64,000 nucleotides of DNA from Metarhizium brunneum (taxonomy: Eukaryota; Ascomycota; Sordariomycetes; Hypocreales; Clavicipitaceae), in assembly GCF_013426205.1 (NCBI RefSeq), contig NC_089425.1, forward strand, positions 3,162,001 through 3,226,000. The letters are read 5' to 3'. Positions 20,891 through 33,800 of this stretch are shown piece after piece. Below the pieces are notes generated by a model, which worked only from the letters and a program-made list of their open reading frames with translations, was not told the DNA's origin and did no database searches. Each line of letters starts with the position of its first letter. The stretch's first letter is position 1. The position numbers were made by a program, and so were the translations under genes.

Positions 20891-21833
20891 TCAACACACC
20901 ACTCCTCCAAAGGGGGCGCAATTCTTAAGATCCTTGACCAGGTCCTCGACGCTGCTCAGGTGCCGACTGAGAAGTTCCTGCTTCTCCTCCGTAGTAAGCG
21001 TCACCAGGCCAGAGCTGTCGGCACGCCTGCGACGCGACTCGGCGTTGAACGCACCAGCGAGCTTGCTAGGGCTGCGCTGCAGCATGGCAGGCACAGAGTC
21101 GCGCTGGTCGGCGCGCGGGATCGACGGCGTCTCGGGCATGAGGTAGCAGTACAGGAACTCGACGAGCTTGAGCTTGACCTCGCGCGAGGTGCTGCGGGAC
21201 TTGAAGAGCGATGTCACGGTGAGCAGGCCGTCGAGGCCTTCAAACGTGCGCGTGTTGCCGGGGGCATCGATGAGGGCGACCACGAGCGTCAGCAGCGTGG
21301 CCGACTGGATGGCAGGGCAGTTGAAGGGCTCGAGCAGGTCGAGGAGGAGCTGTGCCGCGCGTTAGTTAGTCGTTGGGCGTCTCGACCGCGTTGTCTCGTT
21401 GAGTGTTTCCTACATTCATGTTCTGCTCCCGCGAGAAGAGCGTCTTGCTGGGCGGGTGCAGCAGCAGCACGCCCTGGATGAGGTCGAGCGCGCTCAGGAT
21501 CAGCAGGTCGTTCTGCCCGTCGCTCCCCTTGGCCATCAGCCGGTCCAGCGTGCCGATGAGCCGCATCGCCACGTTCCACTCGAATCCTTCCTGCAGCTTG
21601 AAGAATTCGCGAAACGCCGGGTCCTGCGACAGCTCGCCGAGGTCCTTGCGAGGCGGGCTCGTGGGCGTGTCTCCCTCGTCGTCTGCGCAGCTCTGGCGCC
21701 GCGCGGCGGCTGCTCGACCGTCGGAGAGGCATATCTGCGCCAGGAGACCTTCCACTTGGCGCAGGCCCTTGCGCACTTTGGGCCCGTCGTAGGAGGAGAG
21801 GTTGTCGAAGGCGAGGGACAGCAGGGCTTCCAT
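20891..21833 (-). CDS. cdc14: Cell division control protein 14, SIN component (not the phosphatase)
   Basis: Exons 21833-21414 and 21349-20891 (64-nt intron with ACTAAC branch site) give 292 residues. The N-terminus, about M-E-A-L-L-S-L-A-F-D-N-L-S-S-Y-D, and the armadillo-like helical body with L-I-L-S-A-L-D-L-I-Q-G-V-L-L-L-H-P and F-E-G-L-D-G-L-L-T-V-T-S-L-F-K match the fungal Cdc14/SIN family (PF08045). In fission yeast this protein binds and supports the Sid1 kinase in the septation initiation network at the spindle pole body, triggering cytokinesis; filamentous fungi use the pathway for septum formation. A Ser/Arg-rich insertion near residues 225-255 is probably disordered. The frame extends upstream of the chosen ATG, but that part reads as 5' leader. 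Family assignment is from memory of conserved blocks. Confidence 0.85.
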
Positions 21834-23895
21834 TTTGGTGTGCAGAGCGTCGTGGTCGCGTCTGCGATGTGTCGGGGGGGCGGATACGAAGGGCAGATGG
21901 CCAGACGCGAATTCTGCGGCAGGAAGCGAGTATAAAAGTTCCAAAATCAGGTGCGGATAGATCGAGGCCAAACGTGATGCTGAGGACCGGAGCCGCCCCG
22001 ATGGGAGCGCAAAGCGCAAAACGTCAATACAAATAGTAGAGGTAGAAATGCATCTGGGCAAACATTCCACAATATGCTCCGCCCAACGATAAGCCAGATA
22101 CCGGTGTTTTTAACCACGAGCAAACAAAAAAATCAAGGGATACGGCGTTGTGGATAAGAGTGCTGGGCCTTGTCGCAAACACGGCCGTGGACGGTGGCAG
22201 CTAGTGCATGCACAACGGTTTCCAGGGCAACGGCGCTGCCCAACCGCTTTGTACAACATACTTAGGTACTTAGCTTTTGGGTTTCGGGGGTCAAATGACC
22301 CTGACCCTGACCCTGCGTCATGATGGGTCCAGACTCCAGAGGGGGATGCATGCATGTAATTAAACCATGCCCAGAAGGGTATGTTGGACGAATTTGATGA
22401 TGATTTATGCTTCGTATGATATCGTGGTGATATTGTCAAGCTGCACAGAGAGAGGAGTGCCATGCTGTCAACTTTGCCGCCCCGACACACTGCCAACATT
22501 AAACATCACTTTGAATGTGCGCAGGTCTATTTTTGTAACGGACCAGGTTCTAGCGAATAATAAGTAACTAAAATTTTAAAGACATAGAAGTATATAAAAA
22601 TATACTAGTATATTATCCTTAATAAGGGAGTATCCGTAAGTATCTTTAAATATCAGAAAAGAAGTGGGTTGAATACATCAATTGGACCTGCGCACATTCA
22701 AAGAGATTGGAAGCCACGGCTGGCAACACGACGATGTCATTGACCCAACAGATTACTTTTCACTGGAGCCAATGGTGCACATGGACCGTGAAGGGCTTCA
22801 GCTCAGCCTACGCCTGTCCGCCACGGCGAGAGGCTAGCGGCCTAGACGTCGGCGCTTTGATGCCTTTAAGGAGATTGGTACTTTGAGTAGCATTTGAACT
22901 TATGTATTGGTTTGCTTTCCAACTGCGGTGTGGCTGCATCGTCCAGTCGGCGCCATTCCGCCATGCATGCCCTCCCCCCTCTCGCGTGCCGAGTAGATTT
23001 GCAGATGGCTTTAAAGATGATGGTTACTCCGCCTTTGACTGTTTCTCCTCCTGTTTCTTCCCTCCAAGAAAGAGGACACCGCGCATTGCTGTTCCTCGGG
23101 CGTGCTCTGTACAGGTATGTGACCGGGTTATTCCCCCTTCAAATTGGTCCTTGTCCGCAACACTGGCCTTGGGCGTCGAGGAAGACTGAGGGACAAGAGA
23201 CTCGCACAGCAGATGCTACACGCGCGCATCTCTCCCTGCCTCTCTGCTTGACCCAGCCATACTTGGCACCAAAGCCGCCGCCCTTGAAGATGGGGGAGGG
23301 CTCGATGTGTTGCCATTGATGCCATGCGGCGTCTTCAGCGGCAGAGGCCACACGGAGCTCTGCCCGAAACGAAACGCCGCCAGCGGGGCCCATCCAGGCT
23401 GTTGGGCTGCGCTTTAGACCAGTTTGAGACCACCAGACATGCAGACTGGACCTGGAGTCAGAGACTGTCACATGTCACTACAGAATAACATTGAACCATC
23501 GAGCGCTGACCCTTGTTTTTCCCATCATCTCAAGGTAGCACGACCAGGCTTCTTCGGCTTCTTCTGCCTGGCGGTTCCGCGACTCCGATTACGCAGCCCG
23601 TCGGCCTGATCTAGGCATCCCATCGCCCGTGCCGTCACGGATTCCTCTCCTCCGCGTCGAGACGGTTGGGACGGAACACTGATTCTGAGACCCCGCCCAC
23701 GCTGCCGTCCGCCCCACGGCTCGACATCTGGGGACGACTCAACCACAACGACCTCGTGTCCGGTCTGATGTTCCTTGCCTCATCCCGTCCCGCCGCCCCA
23801 GCTCTCCAGGCTCCCGTCCGGAGCCCTCTGGAGCCATCTGGAGCCGTCCACTCGAGAGTCCTTGATTACGTGCCACGTCCGGGGACTTGCACAAG
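21834..23895. other. Divergent promoter region between cdc14 and GGPP synthase
   Basis: About 2 kb without a supported gene. It includes a short AT-rich block (about 22560-22660) and a CCCTGA x3 run near 22300. Confidence 0.5.
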
Positions 23896-25191
23896 ATGAC
23901 CACGTCGACAAGCACCAATTCCACCTCGATCCCCTTCCTCTCCTCCTCACCGCCCAACAAGTCCAATCCCACCATCCCCCCGCGAACCTCCAGCACAGGC
24001 ACGAGTCATAGAAATAGCCTCGCAGCCGCATCACCGCCGTCCGCCGCCGCCAACCATTACCAGAGCTTCACGCAGCCCGCTCCGCTGCCAAACATCCTCA
24101 GCCCCGTCGTGGAAACCGACCTCTTTGGCGGCAACGGGCAGCGCTCACGAACTCGCTCCCGCTCCCAGTCGCAGAGGGCGCCTGCCACCAGCCCCATCTC
24201 CAGCTTCATCATGCACCACAACCACCAGCCCTCGCCGCCGCCCGACCCGCGCCGCTACGAGCACGAGGACCTCAACTTCACCCCCAAGCGCTCCTGGACC
24301 GACGACAAGGAAAAGGTCGTCCGCGCCCCCTTCGAGTACGTCGCCTCCCACCCGGGCAAAGACTTCCGCTCCCAGCTCATCAACGCCTTCAACGCCCTCC
24401 TCCAAGTGCCCCCCCACCGCCTCGACATCATCACAAAGGCCGTCGGCATGCTCCACGAGTCCTCCCTCCTCGTCGACGACGTGCAGGACTCGTCCGAGCT
24501 CCGCCGCGGCTTCCCCGTCGCCCACAACATCTTTGGCGTGCCCCAGACCATCAACTCGGCAAACTACATCTACTTCGTCGCCCTCCAGGAGCTCCAGAAG
24601 CTCGGCAACCCCTCCATCATCTCCGTCTTCGCCGACGAGCTCGTCAGCCTGCACCGCGGCCAGGGCATGGACCTCTTCTGGCGCGACACCCTCACCTGCC
24701 CCACCGAGGACGACTACCTCGAGATGGTGGGCAACAAGACGGGCGGCCTGTTCCGCCTCGGCATCAAGCTCATGCAGGCCGAGTCCCCGTCCTCCAGCCT
24801 CGACTGCGTGCCCCTCGTCAACCTCATCGGGCTCATCTTCCAGATCCGCGACGACTACATGAACCTCTCCAGCCGCGAGTACAGCGACAACAAGGGGCTC
24901 TGCGAGGACCTGACCGAGGGCAAGTTCTCCTTCCCCGTCATCCACAGCATCCGCGCCAACCCGGCCAACATGCAGCTCATCAACATCCTCAAGCAGAAGA
25001 CGACCGACGTCCAGGTGAAGCGCTACGCCGTCTCCTACATGGAGAGCACGGGCAGCTTCGAGTACACCAGGGACGTGATTGGGATACTGATTGCGCGGGC
25101 GAGGAAGATGGCCAGCCAGATGGACGGCGGGGACGGAAAGGCAGAAGGCATCCAGAAGATTTTGGACAGGATGGTTGTCGAGAATAAATAG
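23896..25191 (+). CDS. Geranylgeranyl diphosphate synthase
   Basis: Intronless, 431 residues from ATG 23896. Residues about 1-125 are Ser/Pro/Arg-rich and probably disordered, with an R-S-R-T-R-S-R-S patch. The catalytic all-alpha isoprenyl synthase domain follows. The first Asp-rich motif is [14 protein letters not shown] (about residue 193), then G-N-K-T-G-G-L-F, and the second motif is Q-I-R-D-D-Y-M-N-L (about residue 319) with the [11 protein letters not shown] block. These match fungal GGPP synthases (Neurospora al-3 type), which extend farnesyl diphosphate with isopentenyl diphosphate for protein prenylation and carotenoid or diterpene supply. No terpene cyclase, P450 or prenyltransferase lies nearby, so a primary-metabolism copy is more likely than a cluster copy. 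It converges with the peroxin gene. Confidence 0.95.
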   Translation: MTTSTSTNSTSIPFLSSSPPNKSNPTIPPRTSSTGTSHRNSLAAASPPSAAANHYQSFTQPAPLPNILSPVVETDLFGGNGQRSRTRSRSQSQRAPATSPISSFIMHHNHQPSPPPDPRRYEHEDLNFTPKRSWTDDKEKVVRAPFEYVASHPGKDFRSQLINAFNALLQVPPHRLDIITKAVGMLHESSLLVDDVQDSSELRRGFPVAHNIFGVPQTINSANYIYFVALQELQKLGNPSIISVFADELVSLHRGQGMDLFWRDTLTCPTEDDYLEMVGNKTGGLFRLGIKLMQAESPSSSLDCVPLVNLIGLIFQIRDDYMNLSSREYSDNKGLCEDLTEGKFSFPVIHSIRANPANMQLINILKQKTTDVQVKRYAVSYMESTGSFEYTRDVIGILIARARKMASQMDGGDGKAEGIQKILDRMVVENK

Positions 25192-25543
25192 CGTCGGGCG
25201 AGACGTTTGGATAATACCTGCGTGCTGTTTATCATGTGGAAGGGATGTCGCGGTTTTTGAATTTTGATTTTTTTTTTCAACCTTTTTCTTTGGAAGCTTT
25301 GCGCAAACAGGGCGGGCTGCTGTAAAGCGAAAGGCGTCTTGGGGTTCTGGGATTTCATTCACATTCATGCATGGAATGCCACTAGCATAATTTGAGCGGT
25401 TACACGGCAAGAACCACTTTTGGAATGACGATAGATTCATATACCCCCGAGGAAGGGGGAGAGGCTAGAATGTACTACAATTTTCCCATAAACTCCACTC
25501 CATGGCTTTCAAAAAGAAAAATCAAATCCCAAGACGTGCGCCA
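25192..25543. other. Convergent 3' spacer with T-run
   Basis: Short spacer between two converging genes, with a 9-T run near 25269. No gene. Confidence 0.5.
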
Positions 25544-27042
25544 TCAAGACTCTGGAGTAGCCTTCCTCTTCACCAGGCGCACCCATCTCCTCCGTCTCCA
25601 GTCGCCTCTCCTTTCTATCGCATCCTCGCCTTCCTCCCAGCTCGTCTGCCGCATCGCCATGTCCTTGCTCTGGACCGGTTCCGGCGTGTCAATGACGCCC
25701 GTCCGGTCGCCCTTTTCGCTCCAGATGTCATACACCCACCGCTCGCCCTCCGTCTCGACCTCGACGCCCGTGATGATGCGCTCCTCCACCCACTCGCGGC
25801 TCCACAGGTCCAGCGCCCATTTCTTCTCGCTCCATTCCCACGCACTGGGCGGCATGACGTCCTCGAAGAACCGCGTCCCCTTGGGCCGGTCACCCGTGAT
25901 GCGAGCCTGGGACAGCGGGTCGTACGGGTTCGGCGAGAAGACCCACGGCTCCCACTCGCCGGCGGCCGACTTGCGCTGGAGCTCAAAGATCTCGACCTCG
26001 CGCGTCTCGGGGGCCGAGTCGAGAATCACGTCGTCGGCGATCCAGCCGTCCAGCCACGTCCTGGCGAGCGTTTCCTGGGCCTTGCCCTGGTTCTGGCGCG
26101 CCTGGTGGAGGAGCCTCGTGACGGCCGGGTGGCAGAGGACGACGGGCGTCCAGGCGGCGACGAGGAAGATGAGGCGCCACGGGAGCATGTGCGCGGCGAG
26201 CATCATGGCGATGCCGCCGACAAAGGCGAACAGGAAGACGGTCGACGACAGCGCCTCGTTGCTGAAGTTGGCAATGGGCACCAGCAGCTCCACCACCTTG
26301 TCGTAGCCGTTGCTGAAGTCGCCCATCTGGTTCTGCAGGTCGCGCGCGTTGCGGACAAAGTCCATGCTGAGCTCCTTGGCCGGCTTGGGCGTCGCGGCCG
26401 GCGCCAGGGGCGGCCCGGCAGGCGAGTACCCGATGCTCTGCTCGCTCGACAGCGTCCCCTTGGGGGGTGCCGGGTGCCGCGCCACGAATCCGGGGACGAG
26501 GATGCCGAAGACGAGGAACGCTATGGGCAGCGCCGCCAGCAGGTACGGGTCGAGGCAGACAAATGTCAGAATGGCCAGGTACGAAACCGTGTGCGACGTC
26601 GTCTGCCACGACAGCAGCGCCTCGACCTTCTCCTGGAACCGGAAGACGACGCCGATGCGCGAGTTGAACCGTCGGAAATTGTTGGACATGATTGTCAGGT
26701 TGAAGTTGGGCCGCTCAAAGGGATTCGGCACCGCTTCGTTGTTGTCCTGCACCGAACCATCGATGGGCATGACCTGCTGGAGCAGCCTGGCAAGCAAGCG
26801 TCAAGTGTTAGCAAAACGCCCGTCTTCTCTCTCTCAAGTATAGGAATCCCTCCATACCGGTCCACCAATCGGTCCTGGATCGAGGTTCGGTCTCGCAAAG
26901 CTGTCAATCCTCCCCATCCTTTCTTCTGCCCTTCTTGCTGCTGGTGGTACTTGTCGTCCTGTCGCTGGCTCGGCTGCAAACTATCCTTGGTGCCAGTTGC
27001 ACCTTCTGCAGAGGCGATAATCTCGGTCGTAAAGTCGTCCAT
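25544..27042 (-). CDS. Peroxisomal membrane peroxin, Pex24/Pex28-32 family with dysferlin repeats
   Basis: Exons 27042-26858 and 26786-25544 (71-nt intron, GCTAAC branch) give 475 residues. A charged Gln-rich N-terminus precedes a block with hydrophobic segments around residues 120-160 and 235-285, consistent with an integral membrane peroxin. The C-terminal part holds dysferlin-type motifs: W-E-P-W-V-F-S-P-N-P-Y-D-P (DysFN-like) and W-E-W-S-E-K-K-W...E-R-W-V-Y-D-I-W (DysFC-like). This combination is typical of the Pex24/Pex28-Pex32 family, which controls peroxisome number and size and ER-peroxisome contacts. Which orthologue it is cannot be settled by eye. The very C-terminus is Arg-rich (R-R-R-R-W-V-R). 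Confidence 0.85.
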
Positions 27043-28084
27043 CGGCGAAACAAGGGAGCTGTGCAGGTGCTCCTATTCTCGTCATGACACGGGGATGCTT
27101 TGTGAAAGAGCTTTGTTGCGGCCGTGTGTGGCGGCTCCGCGGGCGGTGGAGGTTGCTCGGCTGCCATGTGATGAGGTCAAACTGGTGGGTTTGGGCTGCC
27201 CGATGATCTCAGAGGCGGCAATCTGCCAATCAGCCGGAGGGTCGGGGCCACTACCGGCTGTTGCCTCCGGCGGGATTAAGAATCTGGGGCATGAAAGTCA
27301 GGGTTCACTGGTGGGATTACGACTGCAACTGCACACGGAAAGGAATCTCTAGTTCAGTTCAGGAGCAAAGTCTTTTCATTTTGGATGAAATTGCACGAGT
27401 TCCTTTATTTAACATCCGCCAGCATCTCACTTTGTTGCACATGTGACATGTTCGCCCTGACTGCCTAGCTTCCCGTATCATGGTCACGTGCCTCTTGTAA
27501 GTCGCTACCCTAAATCCCGAGATGAAAGTCAGTGGTCCTTTTCTTCGCCATGCACGAAGCTCTATTTTGTTTGGCCGAGGTCGACGACGCCCAAGTGCGC
27601 ATTTCCTCGTTATTAACATGGGGCGTAAGTCGTGGCGGACTGATTGTCGTAAAGAATGCTTCGTTTCACAATATTACGACGAGCAAAGACTCCCATGTCA
27701 GTACCTACCTACTAAGTAGGCACTCAAGCAAACGCACGCGATCAAGTGTACAGCCGGGCAACTATTCGTGGGCTGGATACAGCCAACCGCGATCTACTCA
27801 ATCATCTCTAGCGAATAAGCGGTCCAGGGAAGGTCAGCCAGTGCAATTCTTCCCTGAACTCCATCTCACCACTCGCCTTGCTGGTTGAAAATCGGCGCAA
27901 CATGCTGGGCCTGTCACCAGGGTTCGAAAACGTCGCAAGAACAGCACACAGTTACGGAGGCTAGATGCAGCTACTGATGTACGAATTCAGGCTAATTGAT
28001 GCACACTGTCGTCTGTACTTCCTGAGAGAACAGCGAGCGACCATTACTTTGCCGTCGCGTACGGAGTACTCCATGGTACGCAAC

Positions 28085-28155
28085 ATGGTACGAATAAACA
28101 TACCAAGTACTCGAGTACCTACCAAGTACCTAGGTAGGTACCTACTTTAGGTAGT
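28085..28155. repeat. Cluster of GGTACC/CCTAGG palindromes
   Basis: Overlapping units such as accaagtacctaggtaggtacc form imperfect palindromes over about 70 bases. Confidence 0.7.
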
Positions 28156-30046
28156 AATAACCACCTTGGTACCTGCCTTAAGTACATGTTTGTTGCCCTG
28201 TCGACCAATGACCAGGGCAAGGCGACGTTTGGTGGCGCTCATTTCTTTGTCAGGTATCAGGGGTTTTACAGAATTCCAGATCAAGACCGCAATTGGAAAA
28301 AAGGCTCCATATCAAATTGATACTAGAACCCAAGACTTGATTTGGTTGGCGCTGCCCATGTGGATTCATAGTCCAACGTCTCAGGCAATGGATTCTGCAG
28401 AACCACCGTACAGTACGGAGTAGTAGCACCTGAGGTCTTGGACGCTTTTAATGAGCACAGACACAATCTGTGGGAAAGGAGAAGCTTCAAGTGCACAATG
28501 CAGGGCGACGAAAATTTTGTCATCCTCTCTTGCCCTCGATGCCTTGCCCCGGTTCAGAGATGCGACTTGACTCGAAGTTTGCAGAGAAACGTAATAAAGA
28601 GATATGAAATAATTTATTTTCCATATCCATATGGGCCTTGGCCATCATTCTCTTCTCGGGCTGGCAATCTCGCTACCAAACAACGACTGAATGAGACCGG
28701 CACGTGTCGTCATTGAGCTTGGGAACAAGCAAGGGTATTCAGTAGTTGCTCCGTAATGATGCCAGGAGACATACATATGTAGGGCGCTGATAATGCGATT
28801 GCATCTTTAGACAGGGGTGCATCAGGGGAGGGCGACTGGTCGACGTGACATGGCCATTAGTTTCGGCAAAGATGCTAACAACAACTCGTTTCTGATATGC
28901 ATGCTCGTCAATGCTGGTAGTATCGACTCGTGTTCCAATTGGACCCAACCGGTACGCATGCCAGTACTTCACGACTCCGTGCTTCGTGAAACCAGCGGGC
29001 AGTCCTTGTCGTCCTCGTTGCCCAGTGAGCAGCACCACTTGGGATCATCTGCCGCCTTGGATATGCGAGCCGCCTGCACGCCGCCCAAAACGTATCAAAT
29101 GTCCTGGCGGCTGGACATCGATTGCGGTGTCACTGTTCGAGGAGCAAGATCCGAATTTGGAATACTATTGCAAAGCTGGTGCTGAAGCCCCTGTGGACTC
29201 TGACGGGTGCATGCAGTGTTCGGCGTCAATCAGACCGTCTGGTGTCAAGTTTGTCCTCCGTGCCGAGGGACCTACCAGACTGCCTAGTACCAGCCTAGTC
29301 GGTCCTTACCTGAAAGTACTTTAGCTAGCGCCCGCCTCCTGCCCTACTGACCAGACTCTGTACCAGATAGATCAGACTTGACTTCAATGTCAGGGTCGGT
29401 ACCTCGTAGGTGCCTCCGTAGGTACATACTCCTGTCCTGTCCCCATCCCACTTGCCAAAATGTACTCAAGTAGGTACTTAAGTAGTTGACCTCCAAAATC
29501 GACGGCCGCTTAAGTAGGCTTGAGCATGTCAAGAACCCTGAAGCAAAGGGAGAATGCAATCTTCATTCTTGTCCCACCGTGATGTGCAGATCACAGAGAC
29601 AAGCGTCTGATGTTTTTGCCTCGTGCACCGAAATTGACAGCAAGCCTGCATGCATTTGGCCCGCGTATTGTGGACCTGCCATTCATGCTCATTTATGTTT
29701 CCATACCCCACCGCCCATTAACCACCATTCATCAGTGCTTTCAACCAAAGCTAAGTTGCTTGGTGCTTAACGTTGAAATTGATGCGACCACGGTGGGTGG
29801 CCCGACCGCAACCGCCTGGATGTCTGGGTGCTAAATAGGAGAAGCAACAGATTGCAAAATATTCACACACCAGAGTGTGTACTGGTCTTATTGACATGTG
29901 AATTGGAGTATTCGATGACTGATTCTTGAAAGCAGCACTTGAGATGCAACCACGTTAAGATTTGAAATTTTTAGATGAGTGGCACTTTCCTTGGCTCGAA
30001 TTCGGTAATTGTGGCAGGTGCGAGCAAGAACCTCGCCGTCCCGGGT

Positions 30047-30278
30047 GAATTGCTCGGCGGGCTCACTCTTTTTGCTAGATGCGGTCACGCCCTACCGGAT
30101 ACCTGTCTATTATCAGGCTTTATATTATAATATGTTAGTGTATATTTTATAATAGGTAAATCTACAATTGTTTTATGATAGATTATTCAAGTATGCAAAG
30201 GGAGAGTTTAAACACAACAAATACCTAGGCAGTAAGGCGATAAGCACACCTGCAAAGAGTGAGTCCGCCGAGCAATTC
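30047..30278. repeat. Inverted repeat flanking an AT-rich core
   Basis: The left arm 30047-30071 (gaattgctcggcgggctcac...) and the right arm 30254-30278 are reverse complements over 25 bases with one mismatch, and weaker similarity extends outward. The ~180-base interval holds an AT-rich core (about 30118-30185). This is hairpin-forming or MITE-like, but no target-site duplication was identified. Confidence 0.75.
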
Positions 30279-30816
30279 TTGTCCCGGGAGACTGGCATTC
30301 GTACCTTCCCATCACTCATTGCTGCAGCCAAGGAAGGGACCATCCTTCAGGGCGCCGCCGTGTGGCCTGGCCTCTCAACGAGCTCCACTGGCCTCCGCAA
30401 TCTGCCCGCACACCACCCAATGCAGTGGCTGCCGTCCCTCACTCAAGCAGGCACACTGTCGAAAACAACCGACGACAACTTCGTCTCCCATTCATCCGCC
30501 TACCTCCCTTTCGTGCTCTCTAGCCCCCGCACGATACTCATCCCAGGTCCTTTCGAGGCAGGATCAGGGTTTGTAATCTACCTGTGGCCGTTCGATTGAA
30601 TTTTCACCTTGAACTGCCGTCACTCGGCCGCTGCCTCGATCTCGACTGCGGCTCTCCTGACAAACACCCATGTTCGGAATGAGGTAGCTGTCTCGAATGA
30701 ACTCAGCTCCCACACCGGACTGAGGCTGCTGTCCCAGCGACGACGAGCCACGCCGCTTTGCCAAAGTCAACTGCGTTTTCTGTTCGCATCGTCGACTTGA
30801 CCTTGACTGGCTCTCT

Positions 30817-33800
30817 ATGACCGTGACGCAGAATCGACCGCCTGGGTCCAGACCGGCTCATTCTCCGACTCGATTGTATGTGATTCACTCTCAATGCGAA
30901 GGTTGATTCTGGCTTTCCAAAGTTTTCCCTCGCGGGGATGTGTTGGCTTTGATATCTACACGTTTGTCAAGGTACTAATGATTGCTCTTTAACAGACGGG
31001 GCACTGCCGGGTCCAATCTACCCTCCCTCCCGACCTCAAGGTCGAACAGCTTGATGTCCAACGCTCCAATGCTGTCGGCACCCTCTACAAATTATTCTCT
31101 ACTCTCATTCGATCGAAATCGCGATAATGGCCATACCGCCGAACCAACTGGATCCTTTGATTTTCTCCCCTCCGTTAGTTTCGATGAACTGCACACTAGT
31201 ATCGAATCTGCTTCAACCGATTTCAAACTTACCCAGTTCCCTTCACCCACCGGCGAAGGAAGCATTCTCGAGACGAAAGGTTTAATAGAAAGGAAGTTAC
31301 CTGAAAGGCCAACCATGGCGCAGAACACTGGCACGACACGTGGAAGCATACCGCCTCCGCCGTCTCGACCCAGTCGTTCAGGGTCAATCTTGCGTCGACC
31401 GAGCACCTCGAGCAGGCAGACGAGTGTGTCCTCAGCCGTGTCTTCTTCTTCTGGAACACTGGATGCCCCTTCTGCGCCCGCAGCTATGCGAAATCGTCGC
31501 CAGAGCCAATTCCCCCCGGTTTCAAATGCCGCTGCTCCCAGACCACCTCGGAAATCCATGGGGCCTGGGGTCATCGCGGATTCGGACCTGGCCGCCCGAA
31601 ATCCACCTGCCAGGCGCACCAGTCTCTTGGGAGACAAAAGTGCCCCCCGGGACTCTACAAGACGATCTATTGACGGTGGTTCTTTAACTGGTTCAGACTC
31701 AACACGCAATCTACCAACATCCCGGGCAATCAAGGCAAAGTCAGTTCAACCACCTCCGCGGACGAGTCAGACGAACTTGCTCGGCGCGTCTACTCTTACT
31801 CCAGAGCAAAACCGCTTGTCGACCTTGGCTCTTAGATCTCCACGTGTTGGCGGAAAGGCAGGTACCCCATCATCTGGCTCTAGCAAAAGGATGTCAATGA
31901 TGCCGGGCAGCCACGCCGCCACTGGATTAGGAGCTCGCACAATCAGCCCAACTGACACGAGGAGAATGAAGCGCTTATCCATGATGCCACAATCACAAAG
32001 CTTAAACGTGCTTGCGAATGTTCCTCCACCTCCCCCACCAGTATCACTGGATGTGCGAGCGGAGTCTCGATCTCCATCCATAATCCCACGCAAGGCCTCC
32101 CTGACTCCTTCTTCCTCCAGAACGACGCCAGATATAAATAATCGAAAGTCGTACAGCTCTGGCCTCTCAGGAGGCTCTACAGCTAGTTATAATACTGTGA
32201 GGACGTCTACGGGATCTGTTCAAGCTCGTCTCCCTCTACCATCGTCTGCGAGTCGATTGCCGGCGCCCAAGCACGGCAGCACGCACAACAATTTACAAAC
32301 AGACGACGACGAAGACGTCCCACCTGTTCCTGCCATACCCAAAGCCTATGAATCGCCAAAGGAATCCCATTCTGAGACGTACTTTGTGGAAAAGAAGAAA
32401 TCGAGTTTCAACACTCTCGACTCGACGAGTATTCATAGCAATTCGACTAGTAGCATATCAATGCCGGTCCACCCCGAGCCCACCAAAGTTCAGCAAAAGG
32501 CGAATGTTAGAAAGAGCACCTATGCGGGGATAGCTGCTGTTGAAGAAGAGAATCAAGAAATCCAGTCCAGGAAACAGCTGCAACCACTGAGCCTTCCGCC
32601 TCTGAACATTGGACCTTTGAGCTTTCCTTCCACGTCAAAAGTCAATGGGCAAAATCCTTCTCATCGAGATCTCAGCCCACCACCTTCACGACAAGTTCCC
32701 AAGACACCTACAACACCTATGACGGCATCGAAGAGTTCTTTCTTCTCCAAGACTCGGTATGATGAAACGTTGGAACTTCCTTCTCTCAGGAGCAGTACCT
32801 CCACTCATCATATCCGCCGAGTTACGCCGACCCCTCCTGATGGCATCTCTTCAGATTCATCCCCTAGCTTGATTGAGCCGATTCACAAATCGAGTATCTC
32901 CCCCTTTCTATCGTCGTCTTTGCCTAAGGGAGGCTTTGAGGCTGGGCACCTGAAGAGGTCCAAGACAGGAGTGGATTGTGCCACCATCACAGGAGCTTTT
33001 TTCGAGCCCAGTGCCGAACAGAAGCCTTCTGGCCCTCGAGAACTGAGCAAGGATAAGCCTATCCCGAAGTCTCCACCACATCCTGCAGAGACCCAACGAC
33101 CTCAAAGCCCCTCCTCCAAAACATCCCTTCGGAGAAAGCTTAGCTTGTCGTGGAAGCGAAGTAACTCCAAGTCCGGTTCTGTTGACACGGCTGATAAATC
33201 TAGCACGCAGCAGCCGTCAAAATCTGATGGCATGCCGCCCCCCCGGATTCCTGTGTCAGCATCTGCCGCGGTGGGCGGCTACTCCGGTCTCAAGCAGCCC
33301 AACCCTAATCCCATCGTAAAGACGAATCCTCATGGAGCTAATGCTGATATCAGAAGACGGAAGAGCTCGGCAGCAAGTTTAACGAACCATGGTGCTCCTA
33401 ATCGTATTAAGAGCGATACGTGGCACGCTCATCAAGAAGGACTTGACTCTATCACGGTGCCTTCGACCAGAAGCGCTAGCGGTGTATCGAATAAGATGGT
33501 CAAGCCCAAGCCATCCGTTAATGCACTCCGGACTGTTGGTTCTTGGACTACGGATCCCGACAAAGACGACATTGCCGCTGAAGAAGAGATGCGCAAGCTA
33601 GGATCCCGACGAAAAGAAACCGAGATTGCTGGGAGAGCATTAGATGCTTTGAAGAAAAGGGCAACGCCAAAGGAGCGTGTGGGTTCCCAGGATGCCATAC
33701 GAATCGCTATGCTCAATATATATGAACGAGGCGAAATCATTGACTACAACGACGTATACTTTTGTGGAACCCAAAATGCCCGGAAGGTTGTGGGGAACTT

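Larger units (their letters stand above)
27043..30816. other. Long spacer with GGTACC-type palindromic clusters and an inverted repeat
   Basis: No supported gene in about 3.8 kb. Dense GTACCTA/TAGGTAC motifs occur near 27700-27720, 28090-28150 and 29270-29520, TACGGAGTA copies near 28060 and 28412, and a 25-bp inverted repeat at 30047-30278. Confidence 0.6.

Noticed and set aside
22296..22320. CCCTGA repeated three times, telomere-like
   Set aside because: Not the fungal TTAGGG/CCCTAA unit, only three copies, and flanked by ordinary spacer.
24145..25440. 431-codon minus-strand frame opposite GGPP synthase
   Set aside because: Antisense shadow of a clearly conserved enzyme.
23896..27042. Terpene cluster around the GGPP synthase
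   Set aside because: No cyclase, prenyltransferase or P450 nearby; neighbours are housekeeping, so a primary-metabolism role is more likely.
25502..27352. 616-codon + strand frame opposite the peroxin gene
   Set aside because: The minus strand carries dysferlin motifs and a valid intron; the + frame is Arg/Leu/Val-rich noise.
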